Shown: positions 29,638 through 42,076, counted from the stretch's first letter. The stretch is 64,000 bases of DNA from Gigantopelta aegis (GCF_016097555.1 NC_054712.1:51438938-51502937), one strand, 5' to 3'. Notes: generated from the sequence alone by a model not told the origin. A program made the numbers and translations.

Positions 29638-30495
29638 TCATGTTTCATTTGCTTTTAAATTGTCTGATAATTTCACCTGGGGTCGGTCCATAGCGTAACA
29701 CATGTTCGTACACCTGTGATGTTCGAACGCTTTTCGAATCCCTTCTTCCCCACGGTCCGTATCTCCAAATGTCTGTGCGTACGAGTGAATTACAGGACAC
29801 GTAAGTTTGTATCCATTGTCCGTCTCTGACTCCACCCCTCTGAGTCCAACGATGACTAACTTCCCTCCGCTCTTGTGGTAAGAATAATGAACAAATGCAT
29901 CCAAACTCGTCGGATCTATCAGAACAGATGTTCCATCCTTTTGAATGAAATCTTTAAAATCCATTCCAAGATTTTCCTCAATGATAACCCACTCTTTCGC
30001 CGTCACTTTATTTTTGCTTCTTCTCACACAGTTCGTAAAAGCCACCTTTTCCACGGGAACGGCCAACAGTACATTGAATTCCACTTTGTTGCTGGGACTG
30101 GGTACCAGCTTGTTGAAAGTCCTGCCCAGTGATTTCGCCTGCTTGTATCGCTCGAGTTCTTTAGTACACAGTTCTTCTGTTGTCTCTTTGCTCTTAAAAG
30201 CCTTCACCAAAACCTTGTCCCCTTTTTTGTCCCCGGTACCGCGTAAGACGCCGTTATACACATTTTTCCTCACCCCTTTTTTACACGGTAAAGTAGAAAA
30301 ATTAGCGTGGTACACTTCGTCGTTTTTGCTAGAGAAAGAACCGTCAGACGTTTTATTTCTCACTAGAAACATCGCTGAATATAACACAGGTCCGTATTGC
30401 CCAGCAACAACCGGCAGTGTGAGTGTGTGTGAGGAGTAGTGCAATATATATCGATCATTCAAGTAACTGTTGCCGGCTGGGTGCGGCGCGCACAC
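29638..30495 (-). CDS. Alpha-kinase-family protein lacking the catalytic Asp
   Basis: A single open frame of 285 aa. The alpha-kinase fold is visible in order: VLVKAF with the ATP-site Lys98, WVIIEENLG with Glu173/174, FVHYSY with zinc-ligand His203, LVIVGLRGV at 214-221, LTCPVIHS, FGDTDRGEEGI, and the zinc cluster HRCTNMC (His260, Cys262, Cys266). Active family members have Asp-Leu-Gln-Gly in the LVIVGLRG segment; here it is Gly217-Leu-Arg219-Gly, so catalysis is doubtful and a pseudokinase role is inferred. The frame has no intron. Start ATG 30493-30495 gives the longest product; Met42 is an alternative, and an upstream exon is possible (acceptor-like CCGGCAACAG near 30470). It stands alone, without family neighbours. 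Confidence 0.78.
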   Translation of the reverse strand: MCAPHPAGNSYLNDRYILHYSSHTLTLPVVAGQYGPVLYSAMFLVRNKTSDGSFSSKNDEVYHANFSTLPCKKGVRKNVYNGVLRGTGDKKGDKVLVKAFKSKETTEELCTKELERYKQAKSLGRTFNKLVPSPSNKVEFNVLLAVPVEKVAFTNCVRRSKNKVTAKEWVIIEENLGMDFKDFIQKDGTSVLIDPTSLDAFVHYSYHKSGGKLVIVGLRGVESETDNGYKLTCPVIHSYAQTFGDTDRGEEGIRKAFEHHRCTNMCYAMDRPQVKLSDNLKANET

Positions 30496-31960
30496 ACCGT
30501 GACGTCAAGCGCCATATATGGCACATATTTTTGTAAGTGGTTTCCGCGTATCATGACTAACCTACGTGAGGAAATCCTTGTGGTGAATTTCGTGTTGTAA
30601 ATAGATATGTTTCTATTTTTGTAACCAAGCCGGAATTGCCTTCATTACCAACGTTTTGCACAGGCGCGTGTGAGAGATTTTAGCAGGGAGGGTCTAGACA
30701 AAGACTAAGACTAAATTGTTTAACGTGCACATTCAGAGCAAGCTGTTGTAGCGCACGCCTGTCCTGGGCACAGGTGCTGGCCTCGACTGGCTCATCCGTC
30801 CAGGACAGTAAAGGGTGGGGTGGGAGGAGGAGGGGCCGCCTGCACTGGCAGGTGCAAGGGAGCACCAGCAGTCCGACCGGGGCCGGTAACAGGCGTGGGG
30901 TGGTATGGTGCTATGTAATTTGGAATGTCCCGTAGGATTAAGCCAAAGGGAAATGGGTACGCATTTTGATGAGGGATATTGGGCGCCATTTTGATGGTCG
31001 TTCTAAAAAATAAAAGGTAGGAAGCTATGTATAGGTTTAGATTTTAGTAGGCCAAGAGTAGCTCGTTGAGGGTCTAGACTGGCGCGCGGAATTTATAGTG
31101 GTAGGGCAGGGCCATAGCTAGTGGGGTGGGGGTGGGGTGGGGGGGATCCGGAAAAAATATAGAAACTTAAAGAAAATTATCTTCTTAACCATTAACTACT
31201 CGGTTTTCCCCCCCCCCCCCCCCCCCCCAACCAAAAAAATCCTAGCTACGGTCCTGTAGGGCGTGTGTGTGTGTCGAGACGTATTCCGCAGAAATATGTA
31301 TCAATTGAAAGAACAAAGACAAAATTTGCTTCAGCAGGGAGGGATTTCGACAACCCTGCAGACTCACTTGGTATATATTATGATTTAAAACAACGGCTGT
31401 GTTCTTTGTTTAATGATCTAAACTCAGCACGTTTTGGGTGGTTTCCTACATCACTAGTATACGTGTACCGGATACGATGACAGACAGAACACGCGTGGTC
31501 AAAATATATGACATTTTATAGGACTTAACAACATTTATAGGGAGGGACTAGGTTTGCTATTTATTTGATTTTTATACATCAAAAACGTTTCCTAAGGTAG
31601 TTATTTATGATTCAACTGTAGCTTTCGACAGGCTAACAAACATGGCCGTTATAGACTGAGGAAGTTGATCACTTTCCTGCTTCGGGCAGTGCCAACAGGA
31701 AAACACGTACCACGTTAACCTTGTCGTGGGGCTCTGACTAGGACAGGGCAAATTACATCACGGATTCTATAAAGTATTAGTATAGCCTAGGGGTAGATCC
31801 ACCGACCACCGCACCTTAAATGAGTGTTCTACCTCCTAGATATACCCCCGCCACTTTTATATTTTATAGGCCCGCATGAATGTGCTGACCTCAGACGCGT
31901 GTGATGGGGGAGGGTTTCTGGGGTCAGTACGTGTGTTACTAGAATTATATGAATGTATTT
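30496..31960. other. Intergenic stretch, no gene recognised
   Basis: Contains GC-rich repeat-like text at 30690-30900 (TCCTGGGCACAGGTGCTGGC, GTCCGACCGGGGCCGGTAAC) and a C-run at 31209-31228. A 71-codon frame at 31265-31480 shows no known motif. Confidence 0.5.
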
Positions 31961-31967
31961 TAGGGGA

Positions 31968-32199
31968 TTTAAAACTAGAGTCAGCAGAAACTCTTCTTAT
32001 ATACGGAAATGGATACTCTAAACAATAAAATGGAAGTAACGGCTAATTTTAATGACCAAAAACGGTTATAATAAAGAAAAGCACGCCGCACTGTTTAAAA
32101 AAACGGTTATAATAAAGAAAAGCACGCCGCACTGTTTAAAAACGGTTATAATAAAGAAAAGCACGCCGCACTGTTTAAAAACTAGGGTCTGTCGCTTTA
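31968..32199. mobile_element. MITE family B remnant with internal 40-bp tandem repeat
   Basis: The right end TTTAAAAACTAGGGTCTGTC matches family B; the left end is a diverged TTTAAAACTAGAGTC. Between them ACGGTTATAATAAAGAAAAG plus CACGCCGCACTGTTTAAA is present three times (period 39-41 bp). Confidence 0.6.
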
Positions 32200-32910
32200 A
32201 ATAATAGTACCTTGTGTACTTCACACAATTAATAAAATGTCAACATCAAAAACAAAATAATAATATAAAAAATAAAATAAATAAAATAAAAAATAAAAAT
32301 GATACCAGTACAAATTGAACAGTAATACAATCAACTGATTCATTCACCCACCCATGTTAAACAATAATGTTTTGTGTAATTCCCACACGTTCACAGTAAA
32401 AAACCCATCCAATGGATAGCAAACTATAATGCAACCAGGTGCATCGCATTATAACTGTGCTGTGTCTGACCCCTCAGTCAAGGTCAATATGTCGACGAGT
32501 TACGTGTTAAAAGGATATGTCAAAATGTATGTACACGCATGCAACTCGGCGCTATGTCAACAAACCGGGTGATATTTTGTACGTTCAAGTTTCACAGCGA
32601 CCATAATGTGTGTAATGAACATATTTAGTGTTTTATCTAAAGGGGCCAGAACGTTCACAAATTGTTTTATTTCCACACTTGTTATTAAATGTTATTGTTT
32701 GGATATGTGTAGTAATCAAACGATGTCATTTTGAATTGTACATCGGTTTTCGCTGAATATCGTTTTTACAAAACGAGCTTAAGCTTTAAAAAATAATACT
32801 AATTAAAAAAAACCCATACACAATGAATACTTAAAAATCCCACAATCGACACCACAAACAAAAACAATTAAAAAAAACAGCCAAACAAACAAAACAAACA
32901 AACTAACTAT

Positions 32911-32911
32911 A

Positions 32912-32964
<53 letters not shown>

Positions 32965-33059
32965 TGTTGTCTGGAACACTATCCATTCGAGAAAAGGGTC
33001 AGCCCTAAATATCTTATTTTGTTCATTTTTATATTTATAATTTTTTAATTTTGTTTTGA

Positions 33060-33147
<88 letters not shown>

Positions 33148-33226
33148 ATAGACGAAAAGAGTACAAAGGCCTACATTGTCTGGACACGTAGGGGGAAATA
33201 TAGTGTAACAAATAAAATAAATAAAA

Positions 33227-33265
<39 letters not shown>

Positions 33266-33275
33266 AATAATAAAA
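32911..33275. repeat. AAT, ATT and AAAT microsatellites
   Basis: (AAT)n at 32911-32960, (ATT)n at 33059-33144, (AAAT)n at 33208-33275. The long minus-strand frame over them is poly-Asn/Leu and not a gene. Confidence 0.95.
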
Positions 33276-33374
33276 ATAATATTATAGGTAGTACTAAACC
33301 AAATAACTTTCGGCTGATAGAGCAGTTAATGCCACAAGTCCTGTGAGTATGTTGGATGTAAAAAGACAAAATGT

Positions 33375-33700
33375 TTTATCTAGGCAAAAATATGTATGCA
33401 ATTTCATTTCATCTAGTACCACTGTGCCAAATAGCCTTATGTTTGAAACATGTATGGGGTACGTGTAAAAAATTACTCAGTTTTGTTTTCGGAACTAGGG
33501 TAGTCATAGACGCTACCCGTTATCTCTGAAATGAGCATCTTAGCCCCCATTTGTTTTAAAATTTACTTTAAGGATGAGGTGTGGTGTATATGTCGATTGA
33601 TACGCTACAGATAGGAGTTTTAGCCACATATGTTACTATTGTCGTCTATGGGATTTGATTTGGTGGTATACACCCTAAAACCCACCTACTCTATCTATTT
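33375..33700 (-). mobile_element. Dispersed repeat, copy 1 (inverted to 56665-56985)
   Basis: Shares GGGTAGTCATAGACGCTACC, CGTTATCTCTGAAATGAGCA, GCCACATATGTTACTATTGT and CGTCTATGGGATTTGATTTG with the reverse complement of 56665-56985. Family unknown; no coding capacity. Confidence 0.7.
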
Positions 33701-33835
33701 TGTTTCCCAGCACTTTCCTTAAAACACGATTGTTTGTATGTTTAACTTAACTTTTCACACAGAACCACAGAGTGAGGCCAGATACAAGGAAGGTTCACGA
33801 GTTTCGCAAAAATTTGATTTAATGCTAGGATCGGA

Positions 33836-34053
33836 CTACCAACTGCCACTACAAAGTTTGCCAACTTTCAGCTGTCGCGACTAGGCCTGTCCAGTTGCTA
33901 GTCTGAGGGCACTTAAAATTCGATTCTCGTCGTATAACCCATTAGTTGTTAATATGAGCGCACCTGTCGTAAGTAGGGAGTTGGGAACATTACAACGCAA
34001 TTGTCGAGTTAGCTAACTTTGTGCTGGCAGTTGTTAGTCTTAGACTAGCATAA
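33836..34053. mobile_element. Palindromic repeat element (TCAGACT-type ends), copy 1
   Basis: Landmarks TTGTTAATATGAGCGCAC, TTCGATTCTCGTCGTATAAC and GCTGGCAGTTGTTAGTCTTA occur in inverted order at 49512-49737. Ends fold back loosely. Confidence 0.55.
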
Positions 34054-34279
34054 CGAAAACGAGTGTGTTATTTTATTTGTTGTTACAAGTCCGCAGCATA
34101 TTTGGTAGGTATAGGAAATTGGACTGACGCAGAATTATTTCAGAAGCTTTGCATTTAACCCAATTTTAATGTTTTGGAAAATAGTTAAACTAATCTAAGA
34201 CTGACAATACTACTCTTGACTAATAGGACTAAACATACTTTATTTATCAAAGATAATAAAGGTGTAAATTACTGTTTGT

Positions 34280-34620
<341 letters not shown>

Positions 34621-34739
34621 CTCTCAGTTATGCTATCTCAGTCTCTTTCTCTCGCTCTCCGTCTCTGTTCATTGTACATATTATACTACCCGGGGACACC
34701 GTGTTTCCACCGTAATCGGATATCAAATGAATAGAATTC

Positions 34740-35138
34740 TTATTAGGATGTAAATTAACTTATCTTGAGGACACTGGTCAACATCATTCAGACAGTGTAG
34801 TGGTATTTATAACGCCACCGCAGACCCTATAGTGGAGGTGTATGATATTGTCAATTCCCCTTGTAAATTAATTTCCGTGAAGGAAGGACTGTAAGGGAAA
34901 TTAACCATTCCATCTCGGCGTCGATGTGGAATTAATAATTCCAGGGCAGTACTTAGACTGAAAACAAGTGGGCACACTGAGAATCAGGAAAACTAAAAAT
35001 GGATGTTCTCAAAGTAGTCTATTATTTATTTTTCAATATTTTCTTTATGCATACAAAGTATAAATATAATTTTATTTTGTAGGTGGTCGGTATGCAAACA
35101 AAACGTGTACCGCTTTCCCATTTGCTTAATTATGGAAC
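34740..35138. other. Intergenic, nothing recognised
   Basis: No domain-like frame and no tandem structure. TTTCCGTGAAGGAAGGACTG is not repeated elsewhere in the window. Confidence 0.5.
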
Positions 35139-35522
35139 CCAGGCGCGGATCCAGTGCAAGGTATTCTGAATCTCTGTTCACTATACCCCCACCCTTTCTC
35201 TACCCATTCTCTTTTCTTCCTATTTGTTCGTCTATGTAAGTCTGTTGTATTTTAACATGTATCCGCATGTTGACAAATCCCAATATGTTTTTGTCAAATA
35301 AATATTGTTTAAAGCAAAACTGCTTTTGTTCGTTTCCCTCATTTATTTTAAATTGCATTCGTCGATAGTACACAATTTTCATTTAAGTACGTAGATACAT
35401 GTGGGCCCATTGTTTTTTCCAGAATTTCATAATAGAGGTGTGTGTGTCAATGGATAGAAGGGGAGGGGAGAGGAGGACAATGACACTACAATGATCTGCA
35501 AAACCCTTGGATCCGCGCCTGG
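35139..35522. mobile_element. MITE with CCAGGCGCGGATCCA inverted ends
   Basis: CCAGGCGCGGATCCA at 35139-35153 is exactly inverted at 35508-35522. 384 bp, AT-rich interior, no coding capacity. End sequence of this type is common in animal non-autonomous DNA transposons; superfamily not assigned. Confidence 0.7.
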
Positions 35523-36175
35523 AGTAGGCTTAATTTGTACGTAAAAAACCCTTTTAATTCCTATGTAACAACGAAGGCGGTTTAATCTGCGCCGGCGGTG
35601 AATAAATAGTCTGTTTGTCCAACAGACGGACAATGAAAAATAACTTACAGATCGAAAAGCCTGATTTATGTAGGCGTCACACACCGAGAAGGTGTGTTCA
35701 ATCAATATTTCATTTACTACTAAACTTTGTAAATTGTGGTCGGGATTGTCCGAGCAACGGTAACACCACGTGTGACCGCATATAGTTTCCTGCGAACACC
35801 TGCTTTGGCAGCGATCCGTGGGTTTTTCTTACACACAGGACCGAATTCACATAGCACCGAATTTACAGAGCATGTTTTTATGTTACACGTGCGTAAGTAC
35901 ATGCATTTAAAGTGGCTAATCACGTGCATTTTAAGAAGAAGAAAAAACAGGCTTAGTAAATTCGGCCGATAGCACTTTTCTTTTCATCTGAAGAGCCCCT
36001 GGACTTCAATTATTAGACCCGTTCAATATGGAAGACAACCGCATGCTACATTTGAGATATCACATCATGGCATTATGTCGTTGTTGTTCCAAAACTGGAA
36101 ATCTGCAACTGCTGATCCAAGGAGGATGACATGGAGATCCAGAAAGAGAAAGACACACGCACACGCAGATATATA

Positions 36176-36176
<1 letters not shown>

Positions 36177-36255
<79 letters not shown>

Positions 36256-36301
36256 TATACATATGTATCTCTCTGTCTCTCTGTCTGTCTGTCTGTCTCT
36301 C

Positions 36302-36374
<73 letters not shown>
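36177..36374. repeat. (TA)n followed by (CT)n
   Basis: (AT)n at 36177-36242, CA-rich link, (CT)n at about 36266-36374. Confidence 0.97.
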
Positions 36375-36380
<6 letters not shown>

Positions 36381-36381
36381 A

Positions 36382-36668
36382 CGGTTATATGGCGTCGAAC
36401 ATATGGTTAACGACCATACAGATATTGAGACAGAAAACCTGCTGTCGCCAATTCATGGGCTACTCTTTTTCGATTAGCAGCAAAATATCTTCTATATGCA
36501 CCATCCCACAGACAGGATAGTACATACCACAGCCTTTGATATACCAGTCGGTCAGTCGTGGTGCACTGGCTGGAACGAGACATATCCCAATGGGCCCACC
36601 GACGGAGATCGATCGCATACCAATCGTGCTTCAAGCGAGCGCTTTAGCACTGGGCTACGTCCCGCCCC

Positions 36669-36669
<1 letters not shown>
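36382..36669 (-). mobile_element. SINE family A copy between (CT)n and (GA)n
   Basis: TTTACGGTTATATGGCGTCG, AACATATGGTTAACGACCAT, GGGCCCACCGACGGAGATCG and head TAGCACTGGGCTACGTCCC. It lacks its own 3' TTTAACGAC end, which is replaced by the (CT)n tract. Confidence 0.75.

Positions 36670-36764
<95 letters not shown>
36670..36764. repeat. (GA)n microsatellite
   Basis: About 45 GA units starting at the last base of the SINE head. Confidence 0.97.
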
Positions 36765-36767
<3 letters not shown>

Positions 36768-37018
36768 GGGGGGGCAGTTTAACCACTACACCGACGTCTC
36801 TGGGGGAGGGAACTGGAATCGGTTGTCGTCACAGGTACTGGTTAGGACGGATGCAAAACCAAAGTCCTTCTAGGTCGACCGACCCTGCGACCCATTGCAG
36901 TGACCTAAGGCGAGCATACTACCTCCGAGCGTCTTTTTATATGAAAGAGTTTACTGCAATATAAAATAAAAATAATAAGATAAAAAGCATACAAATAAAT
37001 ACAAAATCATAATAATAG

Positions 37019-37059
37019 TAATAAATAATAAAATAAATAAATAATAATAATAAATATAA

Positions 37060-37111
<52 letters not shown>
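37019..37111. repeat. AAT/AAAT microsatellite
   Basis: (AATA)n passing into (AAT)n. Confidence 0.95.
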
Positions 37112-37112
<1 letters not shown>

Positions 37113-37984
37113 TAGTTTCAAATGGATGCATGCTAATTAATACCTTAATTATGCCACTGGCACCCCGAAACATACCGTCAGCAGTTTTAGGACTTTGCCA
37201 AAAGTCCGGCCCTAATCATGTCGATGTTTCCACTGTAGTGGATTAACTCCCTTTGTGCTGCAGTTACTAGTAGGCAAGCGTTTGAAAATACTAGGGTGTT
37301 TACTAACGACATTTCAAGACATTTTTATACACGATTGTAGTGTCCTTTTTGCGCACTAATATTCTTTTTTGTACGCTATTGAAATAAGTAAATATTAGGT
37401 AAAAAAAAGGTCCACGTGAAGCCAACACATTGGTCCGTAAATTAGGACATCCCTATGACGTAGTTTGAGCGGCTGGAATTGATATAAATCGGATTTTTTA
37501 AAAATCATCTAATATTCTCTGTCTGTGTATCTGTCTGTCTGTCTCTGTCTGTTGAAAAACAAACACTCTATGTACTTCTAACACAAACATTAAAGACAAT
37601 CAATAATTCGTTCAGGTAAATAGCAGGTGCGAAAAACAAATACAACTATGTTTATGTTGAAAACAAGACGTGCCCACTCTTCCTTTGACGTAGGTAAAAT
37701 GACACACGTGTTCTGTGCCTGGCTGTAACATAAACCAATATTCCGTTCACTAGTCTAGTTTACATATGGTATTATTTATGTTAGATATCGTCCACAGGGC
37801 ACGTGCTCGAGGCAAGCACTGCACGTGCTTCCGAAAACAAAACCGACATTGGACCGTGCATGCATTATTACAATTAATGTATAAGCATATAATTATGTAT
37901 GTATGCACATGTATAATAATATCAAAAACAGGTCTGCATTTCGGTACAAATTTACGTGTGGCATAGAATGTCAAGGAAATGATT

Positions 37985-38116
37985 GTATACCAGTCGTGAT
38001 GCACTGGCTGGAACGAGAAATAGCCCAATGAGCTCACCGACGGGGATCGATTCTAGACGGACCGCACATCAAACGAGCGCTTTACCACTGGACTACTTGA
38101 CTGCGTCCCGCCCCTG
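37985..38116 (-). mobile_element. SINE head fragment
   Basis: ATACCAGTCGTGATGCACTG, then ACGGGGATCGATTCTAGACG and GCGCTTTACCACTGGACTAC. Only the head half is present. Confidence 0.7.
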
Positions 38117-38128
38117 TATGTTTGAAGA

Positions 38129-38419
38129 AAATGTTTTATTTAACGACGCACTCAACACATTTTATTTACGGTTATATGGCGTCGGACATATGGTTAAGGA
38201 CCACACAGATATTGAGAGAGGAAACCCGCTGTCGCCACTTCATGGGCTACTCTTTCCGATTAGCATCAAGGGATCTTTTATATGCACCACCCCACAGACA
38301 GGATAGTACATACCACGGCCTTTGTTACACCAATTGTGGAGCACTGGTTGGAACGAGAAAGAGTCCAATGGGCCTACCGACGGGGATCGATCCTAGATCG
38401 ATCGCGCATCAGGCGACTC
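38129..38419 (-). mobile_element. SINE family A copy with 12-bp target duplication
   Basis: Well-preserved family A copy flanked by TATGTTTGAAGA at 38117-38128 and 38420-38431. It landed just beside the older fragment at 37985-38116. Confidence 0.85.
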
Positions 38420-38505
38420 TATGTTTGAAGACATTAATGCATTAACACGCTTTGACCAGTAGATAAATCGAGTCAAGCACAACTGGGATATATATAAAGT
38501 CATAG

Positions 38506-39040
38506 ACCCTAGTTTTTAAACACTAGGACGTATTTTCCTCTGAAATATGAGGGTCGAGACGTAGCCCAGTGTTAAAGCGTTCGCTTGATGCGCGGTCGGT
38601 TTGGGACGAACCTCATCGGTGGACCCATTGGGCTATTTCTCGTTCCAGCCAGTGTACCACGAGTGGTATATCAATGACCGTGGTATGTACTACTCTGTCT
38701 GTGGGATGGTGCATATAACCAATCCCTTGCTGCTAATTGAAAAGAGTAGCCCATGAAGTGGCGACATCGGGTTTCCGCTCTCAATATCTGTGTGGTCCTT
38801 AACCATATGTCTGAAGCCATATAACCGTAAATAAAATGTGTTGAGTGCGTCGTTAAATAAAACATTTCCTTCCTTTTTCCTCTGAAATAAGACACTACTT
38901 AGATTTTATAGTTTAAATCTGTTATCCATTTGCGTACATCCGAAGTGTTTCTGGCCATTCTTGTGTTTCTAATAACACGAAATGCATTTTTTTTTATTTG
39001 TGGAAAAAACACGTATCTATGAGAAGTAACGGTTATGAGG
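38506..39040. mobile_element. MITE family B, split by a SINE
   Basis: AGACCCTAGTTTTTAAACAC and TAGGACGTATTTTCCTCTGA on the left, then after the SINE AGACACTACTTAGATTTTA and GTTTCTAATAACACGAAATG with GAGAAGTAACGGTTATGAGG, in the order seen at 1794-2179. The right TIR is lost. Confidence 0.75.
38548..38874 (+). mobile_element. SINE family A, full length, nested in MITE B
   Basis: Head GAGACGTAGCCCAGTGTTAA through to TTGAGTGCGTCGTTAAATAA and a short T/C tail. The 15-bp target duplication TTTTCCTCTGAAATA is at 38533-38547 and 38875-38889. Confidence 0.88.
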
Positions 39041-39985
39041 ATGAGTTTGGACCGAATCTACAAGAGCCCGTAACGAGATATATTTACAATGCTTAAAATT
39101 TGTTTTCTTTAACGATATATATAATTTTAAATAATTTATTAACCCCAGAAACATATATGGTAGCGTTAGGGTTGGGGGCCCTGATATCACTACCTTACAG
39201 ACGTGCTAATATAAACAAAATATGAATACATATGGTACGTTACAACAGTATACTTAAACATGGATACATAAAACAATTATGATGAATGTTAAGATAAGAT
39301 TTTCAAATAGATAATATTAAATTGTGTATTGTAATAAATACATCTAGACCATTGCTATGTCTTGTTTCCAGGAATATTAACCAAGGTGCACAATATTCTT
39401 CATATTCTTTAAAATTACAGGTTTTGTAAAATATGTATTTTTTATTTTTTATTCTATCTTATTTAGTGTTTAAAAGAGCATATATGTTAGGTTTCTGTTT
39501 CTGCATTTTGCTTCTTTATATATAATATTTAACATTAATAATGAGCCAATTAGCAAATACCTTTATACTTTTGTTGCTGTTTAAAATTCCAAACAATACT
39601 ATCTGTTTATAAAATTTTAGCACTTTTCAATTTTTTTTCATATAACTGACACTTTAGAATTCTCATAGAATAAATGTTCCAATGTTTCTGGCAAAACTGA
39701 CAGATATATTTTATAAAGAAAAGTGTTTGTTGTTATTATTCGATGTAAGATTCTATATAGAAGCCATAATAAAGTTGTGTCTTTTATATATATATATACA
39801 TGGTAAATTATAGATATTTTCCCACTCTTGCGAAGATAATATGCAACTTAAATTTGAATATATCCGTTTGGAAGATGGCACTATTCTTGATTCGTTTAAA
39901 ATGTTGTACATTTCTATTATTAATGTTGTTATGTTGTTATTTGTCCACGATTAGGTTAAACCGAATGCTACAATGGCTGGGATAA
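39041..39985. other. AT-rich stretch, nothing recognised
   Basis: Very AT-rich with short TA runs. No frame above 61 codons and no shared repeat landmarks. Confidence 0.5.
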
Positions 39986-39989
39986 AAAC

Positions 39990-40240
39990 TTGTTTTGTTT
40001 AACGACACCACTAGAATACATTGATTTATTAAATATCGGCTATTGGATGTCAAACATTTTGCAATTGTGAAATTGTTACAGTATTAGAGAGAAGACCCGC
40101 TACATGTTTCGCTTAATAGCAAGGAATGTTTTATATGCTCCATCCCAAGGAGAAGATAACACATTCCACTGCCTTTGATATACCAGTTGATGCACGGGCT
40201 GAAACGAGAAATAGACCGCGTATCAAGCAAGCGCTTTAAC
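39990..40240 (-). mobile_element. SINE family B copy
   Basis: TTGTTTTGTTTAACGACACC, ACTAGAATACATTGATTTAT, GGCTATTGGATGTCAAACAT, and degraded head text CGCGTATCAAGCAAGCGCTT. Confidence 0.75.
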
Positions 40241-40800
40241 CCGAGTCGTGAGCAAATACCATATTTCGATATAATGTAAAAAACCCAAAAAAAACCCAAA
40301 AACAAAACCAAAAAACAAAAACAAAACAAAAAACAAAACAAAACAAAAACACAACCCCTTCCCAAAAAAAAGAGAGAAAAAAAAAACAAAAATCACCATA
40401 GGCAACATTATATACTCTTGTACAGAGCATATCCAATCAGAAAATATTATGAAAATTATCAATTCAGCTATCAACATTGTCAATTGTTCAGCTATCAACA
40501 TGGACGGGAAACCGTAATCCAGATCAAAGAAATAAGACATGACATTGTTTGTACAAAATACTGTTATAAAACATCTCAAGTATATTCAGGTATTTAACAT
40601 ATCGGAGTATGTTGTACAGTGTACTCACTTTATCTATAACATGACTAGGTCATGTCTCTAAATGCTTCTACGTGGTAGTTATGCAATCGTACGAACCTTT
40701 TAAGATTTTCTCTTTTTTTTTGGCATTAATATTGTTATTTTAGAATTTTCTCTGTAATGGGTAGACAGACAATTACCACTCTTTAAATAACCGATGGTGG
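40241..40800. other. A-rich tract and AT-rich DNA
   Basis: A/C homopolymer-like text at 40277-40390. The rest shows no gene; ATTGTCAATTGTTCAGCTAT is part of a small local direct repeat at 40460-40500. Confidence 0.5.
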
Positions 40801-40804
40801 AGAG

Positions 40805-40995
40805 AACGGGGCGTAGCCCTGTGGTAAGCTGCTCACCTGATGTACGATCAGTCGTCGTGGTATGTACTATCCTGTCTGTGGGATGGTGCATATTAAATAT
40901 CCTTTGCTACTAATCGAAAAGAGTGACCCATTGTGTGGGTCGGCAGCGGGTTTCCTCTCTCATTATCTGCGTGGTCCTTAAGCATATGTCTATTC
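40805..40995 (+). mobile_element. SINE family A copy, internally deleted
   Basis: Head ACGGGGCGTAGCCCTGTGGT, a jump to CGTCGTGGTATGTACTATCC, then TAATCGAAAAGAGTGACCCA and GTGGTCCTTAAGCATATGTC. Middle missing. Confidence 0.7.
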
Positions 40996-41278
40996 TTTCT
41001 TTCGAATATTTCAGAAAACAGTTGGATAAAAGGTAATCGGAGATCCACTTGGAAGCAATTCCACTGTTATAATTCCATCAAACGTTTCTGTGAACCAAAA
41101 AAAAAAAAAAAAAAAAAAATCCACATCCCCCCCCCAACCCCCCACCATTCCTCAAACAACTTGCACCTATTTGCTACACTGGGAAATCAAGCAGATAATA
41201 CGTGACATGTATTATAATCAAATTCATTCAAATTGATTTCCATACATATATCCAGTTATGATTCTCGTGCTCTCAGCT

Positions 41279-41531
41279 CCCGTTCCACGAAGCGATCTTA
41301 GCGCTAAGATCACCTTAAGTTCGTGAGATGAGTTATGCACTTAAGATGATCGTGGCGCTAAGATAGCTCTGTGGAACGGGAATTCTACTTCACAAAGCTC
41401 TCTTAAGCAACATCATGCATGTATTTTATAACTGTATATTTTATAAAAGATTTACGAAGCTATGGACAACATAAGGTAGTTATCGACATAAGGTGATTTT
41501 AGTGCTACGATCGTTTCCTAAAACGGGGCCC
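41279..41531. mobile_element. Palindromic MITE (CCCGTTCCAC ends)
   Basis: CCCGTTCCACGAAGCGATCT with AGCGCTAAGATCACCTTAA is inverted in CTTAAGATGATCGTGGCGCT and TGTGGAACGGGA (41279-41381). A further degraded arm lies at 41454-41531. Confidence 0.65.
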
Positions 41532-41639
41532 TGGCCTGTCTGACCAGGGCTGTAGTTAATAGTTAATTCACTGATGACAGGTCAGTGAGAGAGAAGCCAA
41601 GTGTAGTGCCCCATTGATACGTTTATCGTTGTTTATGAT

Positions 41640-41875
41640 GTTTATAATGAAACGAAATTACTTTTTGTTTCATTATTCTAAAAACGTACTAGCGTCTGAG
41701 AAGCAATGGTTGTAGAGAGGGGCGCTGTCTTTTTTTTTCTTCTTTTTTTTGGAGTGGGGGGAGGGGGGGGGTTGAGGATTTTCTTGTTTCAACGTCACGG
41801 ACTCTTGTTTGCATCTTTATTCAGATGTGTTACAGATTTGCGGATTAATCAAACTTACTGTCTTGGTTCAAACTA
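41640..41875. mobile_element. MITE family B, internal piece
   Basis: GCGTCTGAGAAGCAATGGTT, TTTCAACGTCACGGACTCTT and GATTAATCAAACTTACTGTC match the interior of 1794-2179. A T/G-rich insert lies at 41730-41775. Confidence 0.6.
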
Positions 41876-42076
41876 TGGCTTAACCACCACATTACCTAGG
41901 CCACAGCAACTGAGTGACTCAGCAGTCTAGATTTTGTTTTCCATCTATCACAATTTCACTGGAATAATAATTGAAAAAATTCTTCATCCACCAGCTGATG
42001 AAAGCTGAATCACAGTTGGCGAATCTGACCATCTGTTGTTTGAACACGCACATGGCGAAGAAGAGCCTCCAGCGGG

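Noticed and set aside
32803-33369. 188-residue frame with poly-Asn and poly-Leu
   Set aside because: Lies over AAT/ATT microsatellites.
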